A DNA stretch of 64,000 bases, from positions 124,001-188,000 of the forward strand of contig MCFE01000046.1 in NCBI GenBank assembly GCA_002104905.1, read 5' to 3'. The position numbers and the translations under genes are program-made. The DNA is from Basidiobolus meristosporus CBS 931.73 (lineage: Eukaryota; Basidiobolomycota; Basidiobolomycetes; Basidiobolales; Basidiobolaceae). Shown here piece by piece: positions 44,591 to 55,700 of the stretch; positions within the stretch are counted from its first letter, which is position 1; the number at the start of each line of letters is the position of its first letter. The notes under the pieces are model-generated. The model had not been told where the DNA came from, did not search any database, and worked only from the letters and a program-made list of their open reading frames with translations.

Positions 44591-45637
44591 CTACTTAATG
44601 AGCGGGAGTAGCACCCCCAGCACTGCTAGCCAGCCAACCTGGCGAGCCGTGCCAGGAGACGGTACGCTCGGTGTCTCCAGGTGATTCTGGTAGATAGTTG
44701 AGTCATTCAAACACTGGCCTATGCTCATCATCGAGTAGCCTGCAGATTTCATGATCTCCATAGCCACCGGGAATTGCTGTACTCCCTCCATCCTTAGATC
44801 GTGCTCCAAAGAGATCACTCCATGTGCCAGAGTAGGGGCACGAGTGTTGATGAAATCGCGGAATGTCTGCTCCACGTTGGCAGGGTTGTACTTGCTGCTT
44901 GGGTCATTGAGCTTCCAGTCGGAAGTATCCATGTCCCACAACACCACCTTGTATCCCAGGTTGCGGACAATCGTGCGAACCCTGTCGTCGATGTCGCCGA
45001 AAGGAGGGCGCATGTATTTCGGAATAACGCCAATCGTATTAAAGATGGCCTTCTCCGTCCACTTCATCTCGGCAACGATCTGCTCGTTTGTCTGGGTAGT
45101 GAGCCCTCGATGGCTCCAGGTATGCGAGCAGATCTCGTGTCCTAAGCGAAGCAGGTTAATACCGGTGCAGATCCCCCTCGAATTTCCATTCTAACCTTCA
45201 GCATAGGCCCTCTTCAGGATTTCCGGGCGTTCAACAACCCGACTACCGATAACACAGAACATCGCCTTCAGATTCTGCTGTTTCAAGTAATCTAGCAGGA
45301 AAGTAGTGTTTGTCGATGGGCCATCATCGAAAGTGAGGCCCCACACCTTTGGTTGCGGACAGGCGACGATGTCATCTGGTCGAACACAATTACCACATGT
45401 CCACCAGCAACCGCAATCAGGTCCGCAGGGATTCTGGGTGCATGTTGGGGGCGAGCCAGCCATTGCGTGCGGTCTGATCGGGACAGTAGGGATGGTCATG
45501 TTGGAGGTCAGCGTGGCGAACTCGGGGTTTATTGGCGGTGGTTGATCCCACTGCGGCCAGCCTGGAGTCTGGGCTTGCACCAGGGCATTTGACACTACGA
45601 GCGATAATAAAACAGCGAAATCTTTCCGGGTGGCCAT
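44591..45637 (-). CDS. Chitin deacetylase, GPI-anchored type
   Basis: There are two exons, 45637-45196 and 45141-44591, with a 54 base intron, giving 330 residues. A signal peptide (residues 1-22) leads to a carbohydrate esterase 4 domain. Its metal and catalytic motifs are complete: TFDDGPS (motif 1), SHTWSH (2), RPPFGDID (3), WDMDTSDWK (4) and LEHD (5). A hydrophobic C-terminus (VGWLAVLGVLLPL) after a small-residue stretch fits a GPI signal. It converts wall chitin to chitosan. A Cys-rich piece before the domain (CGPDCGCWWTCGNC) may bind or brace. Divergent from the SET/MYND gene across 228 bases. Confidence 0.92.
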
Positions 45638-45865
45638 GGTACGTGGCTAAGCAAGGAATCTAAAGGAAGGAGCTCCAGACAGGTGCTCATTTATACCTCA
45701 CTGCTGCTTACGCCCTGCATTGGTTAATCGTCGGCTTTGTTGTTCTGATCAACATATTTGCATCACTTGAGGCATAAACCCAGGTGGTTGTCCAGCAGCC
45801 CAAACAAATCTGACATCTCTACCATCGATCGGTCAAGATCTTGATCGGAGGATTTTTTACTGCTC
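45638..45865. promoter_or_regulatory. Divergent promoter, chitin deacetylase / SET-MYND gene
   Basis: A 228 base interval between divergent start codons. On the minus strand, CATTTATACCTC-type sequence complement near 45690 gives a TATA-like AGGTATAAATGAG about 60 bases before the deacetylase ATG. Confidence 0.5.
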
Positions 45866-47325
45866 ATGCTCGATTCAATGGAAGGGGGTTTCTACCTGAC
45901 ACAGACCACGATGCAGACTCCTATATTGGATTCATACTTGGCCCAGCATTTCCTACAGTTATGTTCAGACGAAGCAAAAATCCGACGTTTGATCTCTAGT
46001 AGACAATTCAAGCCTGGTGACATCGTGGTAGCTTCTCCTCCCTTGGCTAGTTTCCCTTTGCCGGAGTACCGAAGTGAGATTTGCGATTTCTGCATGAAAG
46101 AATCGAAAGATCTATTGAGATGCTTCCGGCTGCCTGGAGGCTCATTACTGCTCCACCACGTGTCAGACAAAAGCATGGAAAAAATACCACAAATGGTCGT
46201 GTAAACTATGGCACGATCAGAAAGATAGTGATTCCATTATGCTCAGACGTGTGGTGTTTGGGATGCACAGGAAGCCAAATGTAGTCAAGTATCAGCTCGA
46301 CAGAGAGTACCTATTCGATGAACGGATCAACCAGGAGGCGTTTGAGACCTTGACGCATCATTCCGCTAGTTGGGATGAGCAGACCAAGCGCCAGTTTATA
46401 GTCACAAGTTCACAAGTTCTTAAGGCGCTCCTGAGTACGGCCTTTCCGATCCCACCGAATATAACGGTGTCTAAACTCGCGGAATATCTTGGCCGCTTCC
46501 AGTGCAACAATTTCACCATCCACGATCGCGAGCTCTTTCCAGTCGGAGAGGGCACGTACCCTATCGGGTCGTTGTTCAATCACTCTTGCCACCCGAATTG
46601 TATTGTTATGTACGAGAAAGATGTCCAAATCATTCGTAGTATTCGCCCTATAGAAGCCGGTGAGGAGCTGTGTATCGCTTATGTTGACAGCTTCGTACCA
46701 AGAATACAGAGAAGAGCTCAGCTGCAGGCGAAGTATTATTTCCAATGTGATTGCATGCTCTGCTCAGATCCGGTCCTAGGTAGACTGGACGCGGAGGATG
46801 TCAATGATAGCACTGTTCTAGCCCAGTTGAAGCCAGGGTCGGAAATCTCTCACAGGAGTAGGTTTATCGTATCGACCTTTTGCACGCAGAACAAGAAGGA
46901 GCATGAGAAGCTTCAACGGAGCCTCGTCTCATCTCTAGACGACTCATTTTTCACGTTGACCATGCTTCAAGCATGTAACTCCAGTCCATAGAGAAGCCTT
47001 GAAATCGGCCAACTGGGAGATCGCAGCAGAGACCGGATGGTATATGCTCTCCATGTACTTGCTGCGCTACCCTTGCAATCATCCATTGACGGGTCTGCAT
47101 GCATTCACACTAGCCAAATGTGTGTGGAATTGTCGGAGTGAAAGCATCGGAGATTGCGAACGTCTGCTAACGCTTGCTAAGTCCATCTTGGCAGTCACTC
47201 ATGGGCACAATGAGGAAGTCGTCAAGGAGATCTCAATCATGTCAGATATGGTGCAGGATATGGTGCAGGATATGGTGCAGGATATGGTGCAGAGTGAACA
47301 ACAGCCATTATCGGAAATTAGCTGA
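45866..47325 (+). pseudogene. SET and MYND domain (SMYD-type) methyltransferase, two frameshifts
   Basis: Three frames joined end to end describe a SMYD protein of about 485 residues. Frame one (45866 to about 46132) has the start of a MYND zinc finger (EICDFCMKES, LLRC). An extra base near 46133 moves the rest of the finger (CLEAHYCSTTCQTKAW) to another frame, which continues through the SET domain with GSLFNHSCHPNC and GEELCIAYVD and a post-SET CDCMLC. A second shift near 46977 leads to the C-terminal helical part (TPVHREALKSANWE), ending at 47325. No intron fits either site. It may be a young pseudogene or carry assembly errors. SMYD enzymes methylate lysines. Confidence 0.75.
47245..47292 (+). 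repeat. Four copies of a 12 base in-frame repeat
   Basis: GATATGGTGCAG is repeated four times without change, adding DMVQ units to the C-terminal part of the SET/MYND reading frame. The identity of the copies points to a recent slippage event. Confidence 0.9.
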
Positions 47326-47407
47326 TTGTCGGTGTGCGCCGGATATTTGCCAGGCAACTGTATATATCTCTGAGCCTGTCGAGGAATACCCCAACAGCAT
47401 TCCTACC

Positions 47408-48434
47408 ATGATTCCAAGTGTTGCCTTCGTTAGCTTTGCCTTAATAAATATGGTTCCAGCGTATGCGCGCGTAAACGTAGACGTATCATTGGCTACCCGC
47501 CATAAGGGATATATCCCGTATTTCGCAAAGCAGCGTGATCCGATACTTGGATCAAAAATGCGGAGCGGAGTACGGATCTTGCGGCGAGGGGTTGTGCTGT
47601 AGCGAGTACGGCTACTGCGGGTACACTTCGGATCATTGCGAAGCCGGCTGCCAGTCCCAGTACGGATCCTGCGACGATGGAACTATGGCCAAATTAATGA
47701 CTGGCTGCACTGAGCCAGGGACCTTTGCCGTCACCTTTGACGATGGCCCAAGCGTGCTTACCTCCAGGTTGCTCGATTATCTGGATTTCCAGGGCGTTAA
47801 AGCAACCTTTTTCATGAACGGACTAAATTGGAAAAACGCTGACACCAAAAATCCTATCCTCAGCATCTATCAGTTTGCAGATGTGGTCCGGCGCATTTAC
47901 GCCTCTGGCCACCAAATCTGCTCTCACACCTGGGGTCATGTTGATCTTATTACCGTCAACGAGTATAACGTGACTTACGAGCTGACCCGGCTGAACAGTG
48001 CCTTCGCCAACATCCTGGACAGGGTGCCTACCTGCGTGCGGCCACCATATGGCGATGCCGACACGACTGCCCTGAAGATTCTGAAGCGTATGGGTTACAC
48101 GGTTGTTAACTGGAACGTGGATCCAGTGGACTGGAACCCGGCGAATACCATCGACCAAATGTTTGCCGAATATGTTGCGCAGACAGGAAGGACGGACCCA
48201 AAGGAGGGCAAATTCATCGCTCTTAACCATGACGTTTGGAACACCACGGCTGACTTCAGGCCAACAAATTACCCAAAAACCATTCCTTTGGCGCAACGAG
48301 CTATCGAGTATCTGAAAGGCCGTGGATGGCGTCTTGTCAACCTTGCTGAATGTCTAGGAAGTGCGCCATTCTATCGCAGCCCAACACCATCGGATGAGAG
48401 CTGTGGTCCGACTGGATGCCCTTCAAATGACTAG
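47408..48434 (+). CDS. Chitin deacetylase with N-terminal CBM18
   Basis: There are two exons, 47408-47460 and 47531-48434, with a 70 base intron, giving 318 residues. The first exon encodes the signal peptide (MIPSVAFVSFALINMVPA). A hevein-type chitin-binding module follows at about residues 25-63 (KCGAEYGSCGEGLCCSEYGY, eight cysteines). Then the CE4 domain: TFDDGPS, SHTWGH, RPPYGDAD, NWNVDPVDWN and LNHD. No GPI tail is seen, so it is probably released or chitin-bound. The intron is inferred from frame change and a GTATGC donor with an AAAG acceptor. It starts only 82 bases after the SET/MYND stop. Confidence 0.9.
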
Positions 48435-48815
48435 AGTTGCTTTTGGTGCAAAATACCCCCGTAATACCGCTAGATGTGCCCAAGAATTTGTCAAAACAAT
48501 CCTTCCTCCTTCTATACCTAAAACATGGTGAAATAAACATTCCTTCTTGTATACCTGATAGACATTCCTTCTAGTTTACCTGATAAACATTCCTCCTAGT
48601 TTACTCTTGCCCTACCAAGACTGGGGCGTGGTTGGTCATATCAAGGTTTGATATGTAGGGCCAGGGTTGGATTATTGTGCCAAGTTGCAACTTTACTCGT
48701 ACTTCCGGGAATTTACCCCAACTACATCGCCGAGTCATAGGTTATTTTAGTTATTAGATAGTTTTTTTAATGCATAATCAATCAGAATTAGATTTCATAG
48801 TGAGCCACCGAAAAC
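48435..48815. other. Convergent intergenic region
   Basis: Short direct repeats built on CATTCCT(T/C)CTAGTTTACCTGATAAA lie at about 48538-48602 (three degenerate copies of about 28 bases). No gene is seen. Confidence 0.5.
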
Positions 48816-49688
48816 TCAATGGAAAGAGCTTAGCACGTCGGTCAGACTGACTACGTTTCCCTGAGCTGGCATCATGCGGGTAGTGAGCAACTCCCAGGCC
48901 GCGCTGTTGGCATCGTTTGCTGTTTCCTTGACGACGGTGACCTTGTAGTCCCGGTCCACACCACCACGTAAGGTACCAAATACAGAGCCCCTAGAGCAAT
49001 ACAGTGTAGGACATGGTAAGTTCACACACACACTCATGTATGTTCATTCACGAGGTTAGCCACTTACGTAGCAAAGCATCCGGATATAATGATATGCTCG
49101 ACACCAAGGGATCTCAGCACAGTATCGAGGTCAGACCCAAAGAAAGCATCGACACGTCTCTTGACAATGACAATGTCCCCCTTGCGAGGGGACATGCCTC
49201 GAACGAACCTAGCCCCGTAGGTGCCCTCTACCAGCTGATTGGCTTGCTTTCTGCGTTGGAAGAGTGCATTGTTGGGATGGATGTCAATGTGACCGGGTCG
49301 AAACTATGCAACTCGAGGGTCAGCAAATGCTCTCTCTTCCTCCAGTGGATGAATACTCATCACATACCTCCTGCTTCACGGCAATGACAGGAATGCCTTT
49401 CCCGTGGACCTCGCGGAATAGGCGGCGAGAATCGGAGAGGAATTGATGCTTTCTTGGGTCAGTGTTGTTCCATCCGGCTACGATGTCCTCCTGGAAATCG
49501 AGGAAGAGGAAGCTACAAAACTTACGCGGTCAGTTGGGGCTCGTAAAGGTGCAAGCAGAACTCGAGTCATACGCAGTGTTGGTCAGCTGAACAGACTGGC
49601 TATTTTGTCTCTTCTCAAGTGAAGCCTCACCTCTAGTCAGTGCTAGGGTTGTCAGGGCAAGTAACGCAACAGTCTTGAAGAATCTCAT
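48816..49688 (-). CDS. Secreted isochorismatase-fold protein
   Basis: There are four exons, 49688-49573, 49512-49368, 49303-49068 and 48990-48816, all in phase, giving 223 residues. A signal peptide (residues 1-18, FKTVALLALTTLAL) is followed by the isochorismatase-like fold: NTAFLFLDFQEDIV with the conserved Asp, VIVKRRVDAFFGSDLD with Lys, and HIIISGCFATGSVFGTLRGG. At the place of the catalytic cysteine in cysteine hydrolases the sequence has serine. Some secreted members of this superfamily suppress host salicylate defence (established for oomycete and fungal Isc1), but this Cys-less form may have another substrate. A TATA box (GTATAAATAG complement near 49740) supports the start. Confidence 0.8.
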
Positions 49689-49960
49689 TTTGTGACTTGG
49701 AAAAGGAGCGAGTGTCTGAGAGTACGGATCAGTCAAACAGGTATAAATAGTGATGGCCAATGATTATCCGAATCTGAGGGATGTTACACGCCAGGCAACC
49801 ACACACCAAAGCAGGTAGGCATTCATAACTTTACCTATCAGTAGTATGCTTCAGGGAACTTGGAGCTATTGAAACTCCATTGAGCACGTGTAACATCGGA
49901 AAGCGGAGAATGGATAGAAATGAACTGGTGGAGTGACTACTGGAAATTTGTATCAAAGTG
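49683..49960 (-). repeat. Duplicated promoter region, proximal copy
   Basis: The upstream region and first codons of the isochorismatase-fold gene recur at about 50206-50430 with small differences. Shared blocks include AGTGTCTGAGAGTACG, GATTATCCGAATCTGAGGGA and the ACTGGAGCACGTGTAACA-type segment. Only the proximal copy retains the TATA segment next to the gene. Confidence 0.75.
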
Positions 49961-50205
49961 CGGAATCAGTTTAGATTTCGATGCCTTCATAATAATACCC
50001 TGTAAATCTAAGGGTAGAATATTCTATACGATTACCAAGTATAGTAATGATGTGATGAACAGACCCAAGTATGAGATCGGGTGTTCTACAGAATATTGAG
50101 GGAGCATTGTAGCATTGAAGGAGCATTCTAGCGTTTTGTTATCGTTAATGATAACCATTTGTTACACATTTGCGTTGGGAATGACCGTGAGCCTCATAGT
50201 GAGGA
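49961..50205. other. Intergenic, no gene recognised
   Basis: AT-rich sequence between the two promoter copies. GGAGCATT(G/C)TAG motifs near 50101-50135 are repeated three times. No coding sequence is visible. Confidence 0.4.
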
Positions 50206-50430
50206 ATCTCATTTCGTGACTTGAAAAGGAGTGAGTGTCTGAGAGTACGAATCAGTCAAACAGATGATTATCCGAATCTGAGGGATGTTACACACCAGGC
50301 GACCACATACTAATGGAGGCATGTAATCGAAGCTATCACTAACTGGAGCACGTGTAACACCACAAAGTGTGTAATGGAGAGGAATGAATTGTGCAATGCA
50401 AATACAGGAAATTTGTATCATAATAGCTTG
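50206..50430 (-). repeat. Duplicated promoter region, distal copy
   Basis: This is the second copy of the region described at 49683-49960. It starts with AATCTCATTT(C)GTGACTTG, equivalent to the start-codon neighbourhood of the gene, but no coding sequence follows downstream. It is probably what is left of a tandem duplication of the gene's 5' end. Confidence 0.7.
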
Positions 50431-50649
50431 ATGCATGATAAGGAGGCGTCAACCTATGTTGAAGATAGTACAAGTAAAATTAAGCAATACCCAGTAGCTT
50501 GCCGAGTTAATGTATATCACTTCTAGCTGTTTCAAGTTAGCTATTTGAGAACCATGTGCATCATCAATCAATGAAGCCCAGCACGGTTTGACAAACATTA
50601 TCACAGTATTGTTGTAAATTTCGTAATTCCGACCATGTATGAGTATTGA

Positions 50650-50739
50650 CACCACTTTTACATGCAATAAATCATTAAGTGAAAGCCACCTAATCTACTT
50701 GTTCTCCAAGTCACTTCCAAAATCTCCAAAACTCTTACT
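50650..50739 (+). repeat. Copia LTR fragment
   Basis: About 90 bases match the last part of the copia LTRs elsewhere in the window (CAATAAATCATTAAGTGAAA, then CTACTTGTTCTCC and CCAAAACTCTTAC). The first two-thirds of the LTR are missing. Confidence 0.75.
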
Positions 50740-50948
50740 GGGCTGATATCTAATATTAATGCCCGCAGTTCTGATAATGATACAGGGGTGTGCAAGTAAA
50801 AAGGCTGGAGATACAGTTAAAGATAATCACAAGTAACAACAAAGATAAGTATGTCATTTGAATTTTATTGATTGAGGATTTCCAGTAATAATGTGGTGAT
50901 GACCACCTACATTTTCAGCTCATTGAGTTAGGCGCAATTGCCACCACA

Positions 50949-51223
50949 CTAATTGTATTGAACGTTTTGCTCTGTCTCTGCCACAAGGGTTGTGTATTGT
51001 ACATCTTGGGTGGGATGCATCAGAACGTATGGATATGAAGCGCTATCGTCTGAGTGTTCCGCTCCCTTTTGCTTTGCATATTCTAATGCGTTGGCCCCAC
51101 CCTCCAGTTCGAGACCGGGCCCTGTTTGATACTTGACATTGAAGCCTTTATTTAGGTTGGGGCAGCAACGGCAACTTGATTCGCGGCAAGGCCTAGAATC
51201 ACTGCTATGGTAGTAGAGCGCAT
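50949..51223 (-). CDS. Possible short secreted protein, uncertain
   Basis: An ATG at 51223 opens a typical signal peptide (MRSTTIAVILGLAANQ). The frame soon stops, but a 44 base GT-AG intron would join it to a longer downstream frame ending at 50949 (YQTGPGLELEGGANALEYAK). It overlaps the next gene's 3' end in another frame. The gene model is weak; it could instead be the 3' part of the upstream gene. Confidence 0.25.
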
Positions 51224-51600
51224 GCTGAAGAATAGCTGAGCAATAAGTTAGTTGCATAGGCCGCTATATAATAAGGTTTGACCGAGGGCATAAAGTATGG
51301 CTGAACATTGGAAATATCGAACCCTTGCAACCCAGAGAACCCTGGCTGCTCACCCGAAGTCTCGCTTGTCTGCATTGGCTCACTCATCTCCGAATCATCC
51401 CCTTCCTCAATTGATGGCTGGTATTCTTGACTAGGGACCGAAGTGTCCTGATAACAGGCATCCAGTTGTTCGACACATGGCTCATTGGTGTAGGCTACCT
51501 GGGAGTCGCCGAGTGGGGTAGCGGAGATTGCTTGCAATGAAGCGATGACAGAAACTAGCAAGAGGAAAGAAAGCTGCATGACTGGCTGGTGGAGTCTCAT
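51205..51600 (-). CDS. Small secreted acidic protein, orphan
   Basis: The frame of 131 residues starts at 51600; a second Met at 51579 gives a better signal peptide (MQLSFLLLVSVIASLQAISA). The mature part is acidic and rich in Ser, Glu and Gln (PSIEEGDDSEMSEPMQ) with two cysteines near the front. A TATA-like GATATAAATC lies about 25 bases upstream of the first ATG, which supports expression. No family is recognised. It may contain a 3' intron leading into the frame at 50949. Confidence 0.45.
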   Translation of the reverse strand: MRLHQPVMQLSFLLLVSVIASLQAISATPLGDSQVAYTNEPCVEQLDACYQDTSVPSQEYQPSIEEGDDSEMSEPMQTSETSGEQPGFSGLQGFDISNVQPYFMPSVKPYYIAAYATNLLLSYSSACALLP

Positions 51601-52511
51601 GCAAATTATCCCGATTTATATCACCTTCTCGTACCCACTCAATTAGGCTTTGCGCTCATAGCACTAGCTTTAAGCGAGCTAGATTGATGGAGAACAGCGT
51701 CGTGTTAAGAGCTCAACCACCACAGTAACCTGTTGTTACAAGAAACTAGGGTTGTTGCTGATTACCTACGACTGTCATGGTGTGTACAGCACAGTACAGG
51801 CGAGAATAAATTGATTAGTTGTTTGCCAAGAGTTGGGGATATTGAGTGTATAGTGCTTGGGATAGTTGATGCTATCTTAGAGTTTCTTATTGCAGTACGC
51901 GCGTTTTCAATCAGTTATTTGTCAAGAAACAAGCCAAATGTGATCTTTATTTGTGTTACGCTTTAGCTATGCTACTTCGATCGATAGCTTGGATGGCGTA
52001 GTGACAAGTTACTACAAATATTTACAGATATATCAGACTCCGAGATTCCCACGGTTGATTTCGACAGAGTGTGTTTTTCCTTTTTTTAGCAGTGTAGCTT
52101 GCCTGAATAAAGGTTTGACCAAAGGAACTGCCATCTCCGGTAAGCTTGATATGCGAGCCTTTTGGTACCTATGCTCCATCGCTATGCTGAGTGTCTCTTG
52201 CGGTAGTCAAATCATTGCCTAGCAGATGATGTACGCCATTGTCAGCCAGCATGTTGTAAAACTTGTTTCCTCAGGTAATGTTGCAGATTTGGCCTCATTT
52301 GTAGCCATTCATGATCTCTCGATCATTTCTCCAAGCTTGGCCTAAGACTCAGCACTTTAGGTGGGAAGCCACTATACTTAGTAGAAAAGGGCACATGAAG
52401 CAGCCGTTAGCATAATGACCCAACACTAAGCCACCACCTGAACAAGGTGATATAAAGCAGCTGGTGTGGGCTTGTCAGTCTTAAGACTTATTGCACTGCA
52501 CTTCCTCTGCC
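51601..52511. other. Intergenic, no gene recognised
   Basis: AT-rich sequence. A TATA-like GGTGATATAAAGCAGC near 52446-52460 lies about 55 bases before the ATG of the 72-residue protein gene. Short ORFs here do not look like proteins. Confidence 0.4.
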
Positions 52512-52730
52512 ATGGTGTTCGATCAAGAAGCCCGTTTGTATTCTGCCGATGTCAGAGAAGAGATTGCCAGAGCCAAGAGAGTTAACAATGGAAACTACAT
52601 CTCATTCACAGTCAGAGGGATTCGCTGGAATTGGAGAGGACCTGGAACTGGCGAGCTGTCCTTCAAGCAGATCCTCGAAGGCAGAAAGGGAACCGCCTAC
52701 GTGGATAGCCAGACATGGGTAATCTCGTAG
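52512..52730 (+). CDS. Hypothetical 72-residue protein
   Basis: An intronless frame starting MVFDQEARLYSADVREEIAR and ending YVDSQTWVIS. It is basic, without signal peptide or membrane segment, and mixes a helical N-terminus with a Gly/Trp-containing middle (IRWNWRGPGTGELSF). The start has a good context (GCCATGG) and a TATA-like element upstream, and an AATAAATG signal follows at about 52808. No family is recognised. Composition differs from the surrounding repeats, which supports a real gene. Confidence 0.5.
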   Translation: MVFDQEARLYSADVREEIARAKRVNNGNYISFTVRGIRWNWRGPGTGELSFKQILEGRKGTAYVDSQTWVIS

Positions 52731-55700
52731 GGTTTGGTTGGTGCTTGCGTAGCCGGTGGACTCTTGGAGATGTTGCTGTTAAGGATATCTAGCTGAAGCA
52801 TTGCGAAATAAATGAGTCCAAATCTTGCATTCCTTTGACCCAGCTATATTATGCTCGTTGCACTGTGAGAATTTAACTCTCCTAGAAGAGCAAAACACTT
52901 TATTAAATATTTGTAGATTACTACTTTGAATGTCCAAGTGTAGCGTGAGAGCAGAGTTTTACATGCTTTTGATCAGATATACGTGTACAACTGCGATGTA
53001 CAGGCAGTTCTTGGTGTCGGCATCCGTTCCAGTAATCAGTATCGTGTACACACGCTCCATACTTCTGAAGACAATCATTTCTGTTACGGTCAATATGATA
53101 TGGCACTCCTGAGGACTTTTTAACATATATCCTAAATAACCTTGAGACGCATTAGCATCTATCAGCAGAACACCACTTTGAGTCTGTAAAGGCTATTATC
53201 GCTGATCTATGCAAGAGCTAAAGAAATCAACGTGTTTCCACTGGTCTCAAGAGGAAAATACAGTATCTTTAATAAATCCTAACCCTAAGCCTTGAAAACC
53301 ACTTTTTTGGTGCTTCCTCAAGATATCCTTATGGTTAGTTTCAAAGAGAGTTTTTGCCAGAGTATATAAGCTTTGCTTCAGCCCTACCTACTACTACTGC
53401 AATGTCAGTTAGTACTATATATTTCTTTTGGTTTGGCAACACTTACGGCTTTCAGTATCTCAGGTCCTATCATTTTACAGACAAGGATGAATATTTTCTA
53501 GGGAGTGAATAGGTCAAATAACCTATGCACAAGATTTAGCAATACACTACTCACAACTTCTATGATTATTTATAGCTAAACCTAACCTTGGAGAAAGCAT
53601 CAATATTTGAATCAGTCTAATGACTATTTCAAGCATTTGTATAATGCCTAGCATACTTTGTGTGGTAAGTCATAGTGTTTGTTAGGTGGCTTGCTTACTC
53701 CTCTTTGATGCAAGCAGTTGTGACATTTAAACTTACCAGGTGTGGGACAAGGATTACTGTTGGAAGCACTAACCTAAGGTTTACAATTCTGTACAGAATA
53801 GAAAATTTCAATGGTGCCTCAGTTATACCTTTTCTGGATAACTGTCACACAGACCTCAACTTCATCTAAGGTGGTGGGATAGGGCATAACACTCTTGCAT
53901 TCTCCACTCTCTGCCTGCATTTACATCTATAGCTTTTGGTGCCAAGTGCATATTGACAATGTGAAAGGGTTTACTATATATTATAGGGGATACATAAGCT
54001 CTCATCAAGTCAAATTCTGCTTTTACTTCCAAATTGAATGATGGCTCATGTGCATATAGCAACCATCTGCCACATGGATCTGCATTAATAAACATCCTGA
54101 GAATTCTGATTTTAAGTGATTTATTTGCATAAGGGACTAGTTTAAGAATACTTAGATCCAGTTCTATCCACACATTCTTGGCTGAACAGAGAAGTCATCT
54201 GCAGAGCTGTTGTGGTGCTGTGATCCAGGATTATAGGCTGCAAAACTCCACAAAAATGCTCATTGTCACTTTTACAGCATTACCAAGGTTTTACCACTAA
54301 GGGAACTTTGCAAAAAGATGCAGCTTATCCAAATGACTCCCAAAATCATCAACAGTCACCTCTTATGCTGATAGCCATTGATAAGCTGCCTCAAACATCT
54401 TGCTATATTAGATCTTAACTTGGGCAATTCTTATATACAGAGTTTGGGGGAAGTAATGGGTTCCATATCTACTGAAGAACTCATCCAACTTTTAAGTACA
54501 ACTCAAATGGCCTTGACAGGTCTTTGTATGGTTGCATATAAGAGCATATAGATTTCTAGGGGAAGTGAAAGTCCTCACAGGGGTGAAATCTTTATTATTG
54601 CACAGTAGGGGGTGACAAGGGTTAAGGTATAGTGCTTATAGCAGAAGTTAGAACTGCAAGAGCCCTCAGAGATGTGGTAACCCAGAGAATAACAGAGGCA
54701 GGGGTATGGGGATGCAATCATTTAATATACTTCCTTCAATATCAATACTATCATATACCTTATCTATTAAAATCTTGGATATGTTACACATCTATTTAAT
54801 TGGTTTTTCCAATTTTTCTGACATTAATCACTGCTAGATGAGAGTATTTTAGTAATAGTTAGAGTAGCAACTGATGTGAGAGATGTAGTCCTCTAGTGAA
54901 TAACACAATTAGGGTGTATCAGGGGGGCAATCCCTCATGTACTTTCTAATCATTGCTATAATTTCAAAATCTCTCATATGACAGCTATAAGATTCTAATA
55001 GCTTAGTTACACACCACTCTGCTATAATGCTTGAGGAATTATGTGAATACAGGAGTTGTGGTAAAGGTTGAATAGGGTAAGAAGACAAGAGGTCTGGAGC
55101 ATGCAGTCTCCCAGACAAAAAACAATGTGGATGTCTTATGGATGCAATCCCTCAACATATTTCTTTCAAATCAACTTTGTCTTTGCTTTTGATTATATAT
55201 CCAGTTAGCAAAACCAGATTTAATGATACCAATTTTTCTAACCCTAAGCATTATTTGGTTTGATACAATTATCAATATAATATATCTATGGCTATATATA
55301 TTATATATAGATCATGGTCTTTACCATTTTGGTGTAATTTTTAGATATAATGGAGTCATTTCCCTGTAATCAATAAGAACTAAAATAAAAAATGCTATAT
55401 AACATTTCAAAGTATACTGAAATAATATGGCTTAGTTGAATAGTATAGATCTTCAATCAATATTGCAATAAAATTCAAGATTGACAATTTTAGCACTATT
55501 TTCAGAGGTCTCCTCAGATAATCGATCTACATTTATTTGGTTTGAAATATTACGATCAAGAGAAACATTACAAACATAGTTTCTAATAACATCCTACGGA
55601 TGACATAATTTATTCGAGGGCGATCAAGAGAAACCTCAGGGAAGAAGATTTACTCGCGCATATTACCGCACCACACCACAATCTAGCATAGAGAGCCAAT

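Noticed and set aside
53270-53290. Telomeric repeat
   Set aside because: Only a single CCTAACCCTAAG-like word is present, no array.
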